Shown in pieces: positions 14,139 through 14,566 of a stretch of DNA of 14,566 bases (position 1 is its first letter; every line of letters begins with the position of its first letter). A program made the position numbers and the translations under genes. The notes below the pieces were generated by a model. The model saw only the letters and a list, made by a program, of their open reading frames with translations, was not told the origin of the DNA and made no database searches. Origin of the DNA: an uncultured Oxalobacteraceae bacterium (GTDB lineage: Bacteria; Pseudomonadota; Gammaproteobacteria; Burkholderiales; Burkholderiaceae); NCBI GenBank assembly GCA_946479255.1, contig CAMLFK010000120.1, forward strand, positions 1 to 14,566, in the 5' to 3' direction.

Positions 14139-14566
14139 CACTCCTGCTGATCCTGCATCCACTGCTTAAGGCCATTGACCCAAGCCTTGGCCGGCAGGTT
14201 CATGCTCTTCTTGATGGCACCGGCACGCTCGTACAGCAGGCTGAAGTCGATTTGCGGGGCGCGTTTGAAGGCCAGCACCACGATGTTCGCGTCGTGCACT
14301 TCGGGCAGCCACACCACCGCGTCGAAGACCATCTCCATGTGCTGCAGGTTCTTGTCGTAGTTGCTGTAGTCGCCGAACACATTGACTGTCATGATGCCGT
14401 CCGCGGAGAGGCAGTCGGCGCAAGCCTGGTAGAACTCGAGCGAGTCGAGCACCGGTCCGCGCGCCTCTTCGTCGTACAGGTCGACTTGCAGCACGTCGAA
14501 CGCGCCGTGGTTGGCCTGGTCCATCACCAGGTCCAGCGCATCCATCTCGCGCACGTTCAGGCGCGC
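14138..14566 (-). CDS. Spermidine synthase-like protein, C-terminal part (5' end outside window)
   Basis: The visible 142 residues form the C-terminal half of a spermidine-synthase-type SAM-binding fold: FDVLQVDLYDEEARGP (the acidic loop after the SAM-binding strand), LEFYQACADCLSADGIMTVNVFGD (typical spermidine-synthase core, FY..C...L...G....N), and DANIVVLAFKR (final strand). The gene runs off the right edge, so the nucleotide-binding N-terminal part is unseen and the actual activity (aminopropyl transfer, or a diverged SAM-dependent role) cannot be decided. The stop overlaps the start of the alpha/beta-hydrolase gene (TGATG). Confidence 0.82.
   Translation of the reverse strand, partial: ARLNVREMDALDLVMDQANHGAFDVLQVDLYDEEARGPVLDSLEFYQACADCLSADGIMTVNVFGDYSNYDKNLQHMEMVFDAVVWLPEVHDANIVVLAFKRAPQIDFSLLYERAGAIKKSMNLPAKAWVNGLKQWMQDQQE

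Noticed and set aside
1..14566. tRNA or rRNA genes, CRISPR arrays, transposase genes or prophage genes
   Set aside because: None seen; no regularly spaced direct repeats, no transposase-like protein and no RNA gene signature.

Overview
The window is GC-rich, densely packed bacterial DNA. Gene content and codon use suggest a betaproteobacterium of the Oxalobacteraceae (Massilia/Duganella/Telluria type). That assignment is an inference from protein style (DUF4159 and MoxR cluster, large TonB receptor, paired YbjQ proteins), because there is no rRNA or marker gene here.

Layout: (1) Bases 2-8855, plus strand, hold one long co-directional block of eight genes. They are the 3' end of a TldD-like metallopeptidase gene, a TldE/PmbA-like partner, a Tat-exported DUF4159 protein, a MoxR AAA+ ATPase, a DUF58 (vWA-like) protein, a BatA-like membrane protein, a DUF4175-like membrane protein, and a large membrane-anchored protein with a degenerate glutamine-amidotransferase-like region. 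From the TldE gene onward the junctions are a 1-nt gap, a 17-nt overlap, an 11-nt gap, an ATGA overlap, a 17-nt overlap and an ATGA overlap, which indicates one translationally coupled operon. (2) The only real gap in that block, between tldD and tldE, is filled by a 165-bp, nearly complete palindrome at 294-458. It ends exactly at the tldE start codon and contains the tldE Shine-Dalgarno sequence. (3) Bases 8863-10461, minus strand, hold a three-gene set: a YbjQ-family protein, a membrane-anchored YbjQ-like protein and a membrane-anchored M48 peptidase. (4) Bases 10590-13058, minus strand, encode a TonB-dependent outer-membrane receptor. (5) Bases 13239-14566, minus strand, encode a membrane-anchored alpha/beta hydrolase coupled to the 3' part of a spermidine-synthase-like gene that runs off the window.

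The most interesting candidate system is the first block. A MoxR ATPase plus DUF58 adaptor and several membrane proteins with large extracytoplasmic domains are joined to a TldD/TldE heterodimeric peptidase. MoxR/vWA pairs are known remodelling chaperones, and TldD/TldE is known to cleave unfolded or modified peptides such as microcin B17 precursor and CcdA. A coupled unfoldase-peptidase envelope system is a reasonable but unproven inference. The palindrome inside this operon could control, or have supplied, the translation signal of one peptidase subunit.
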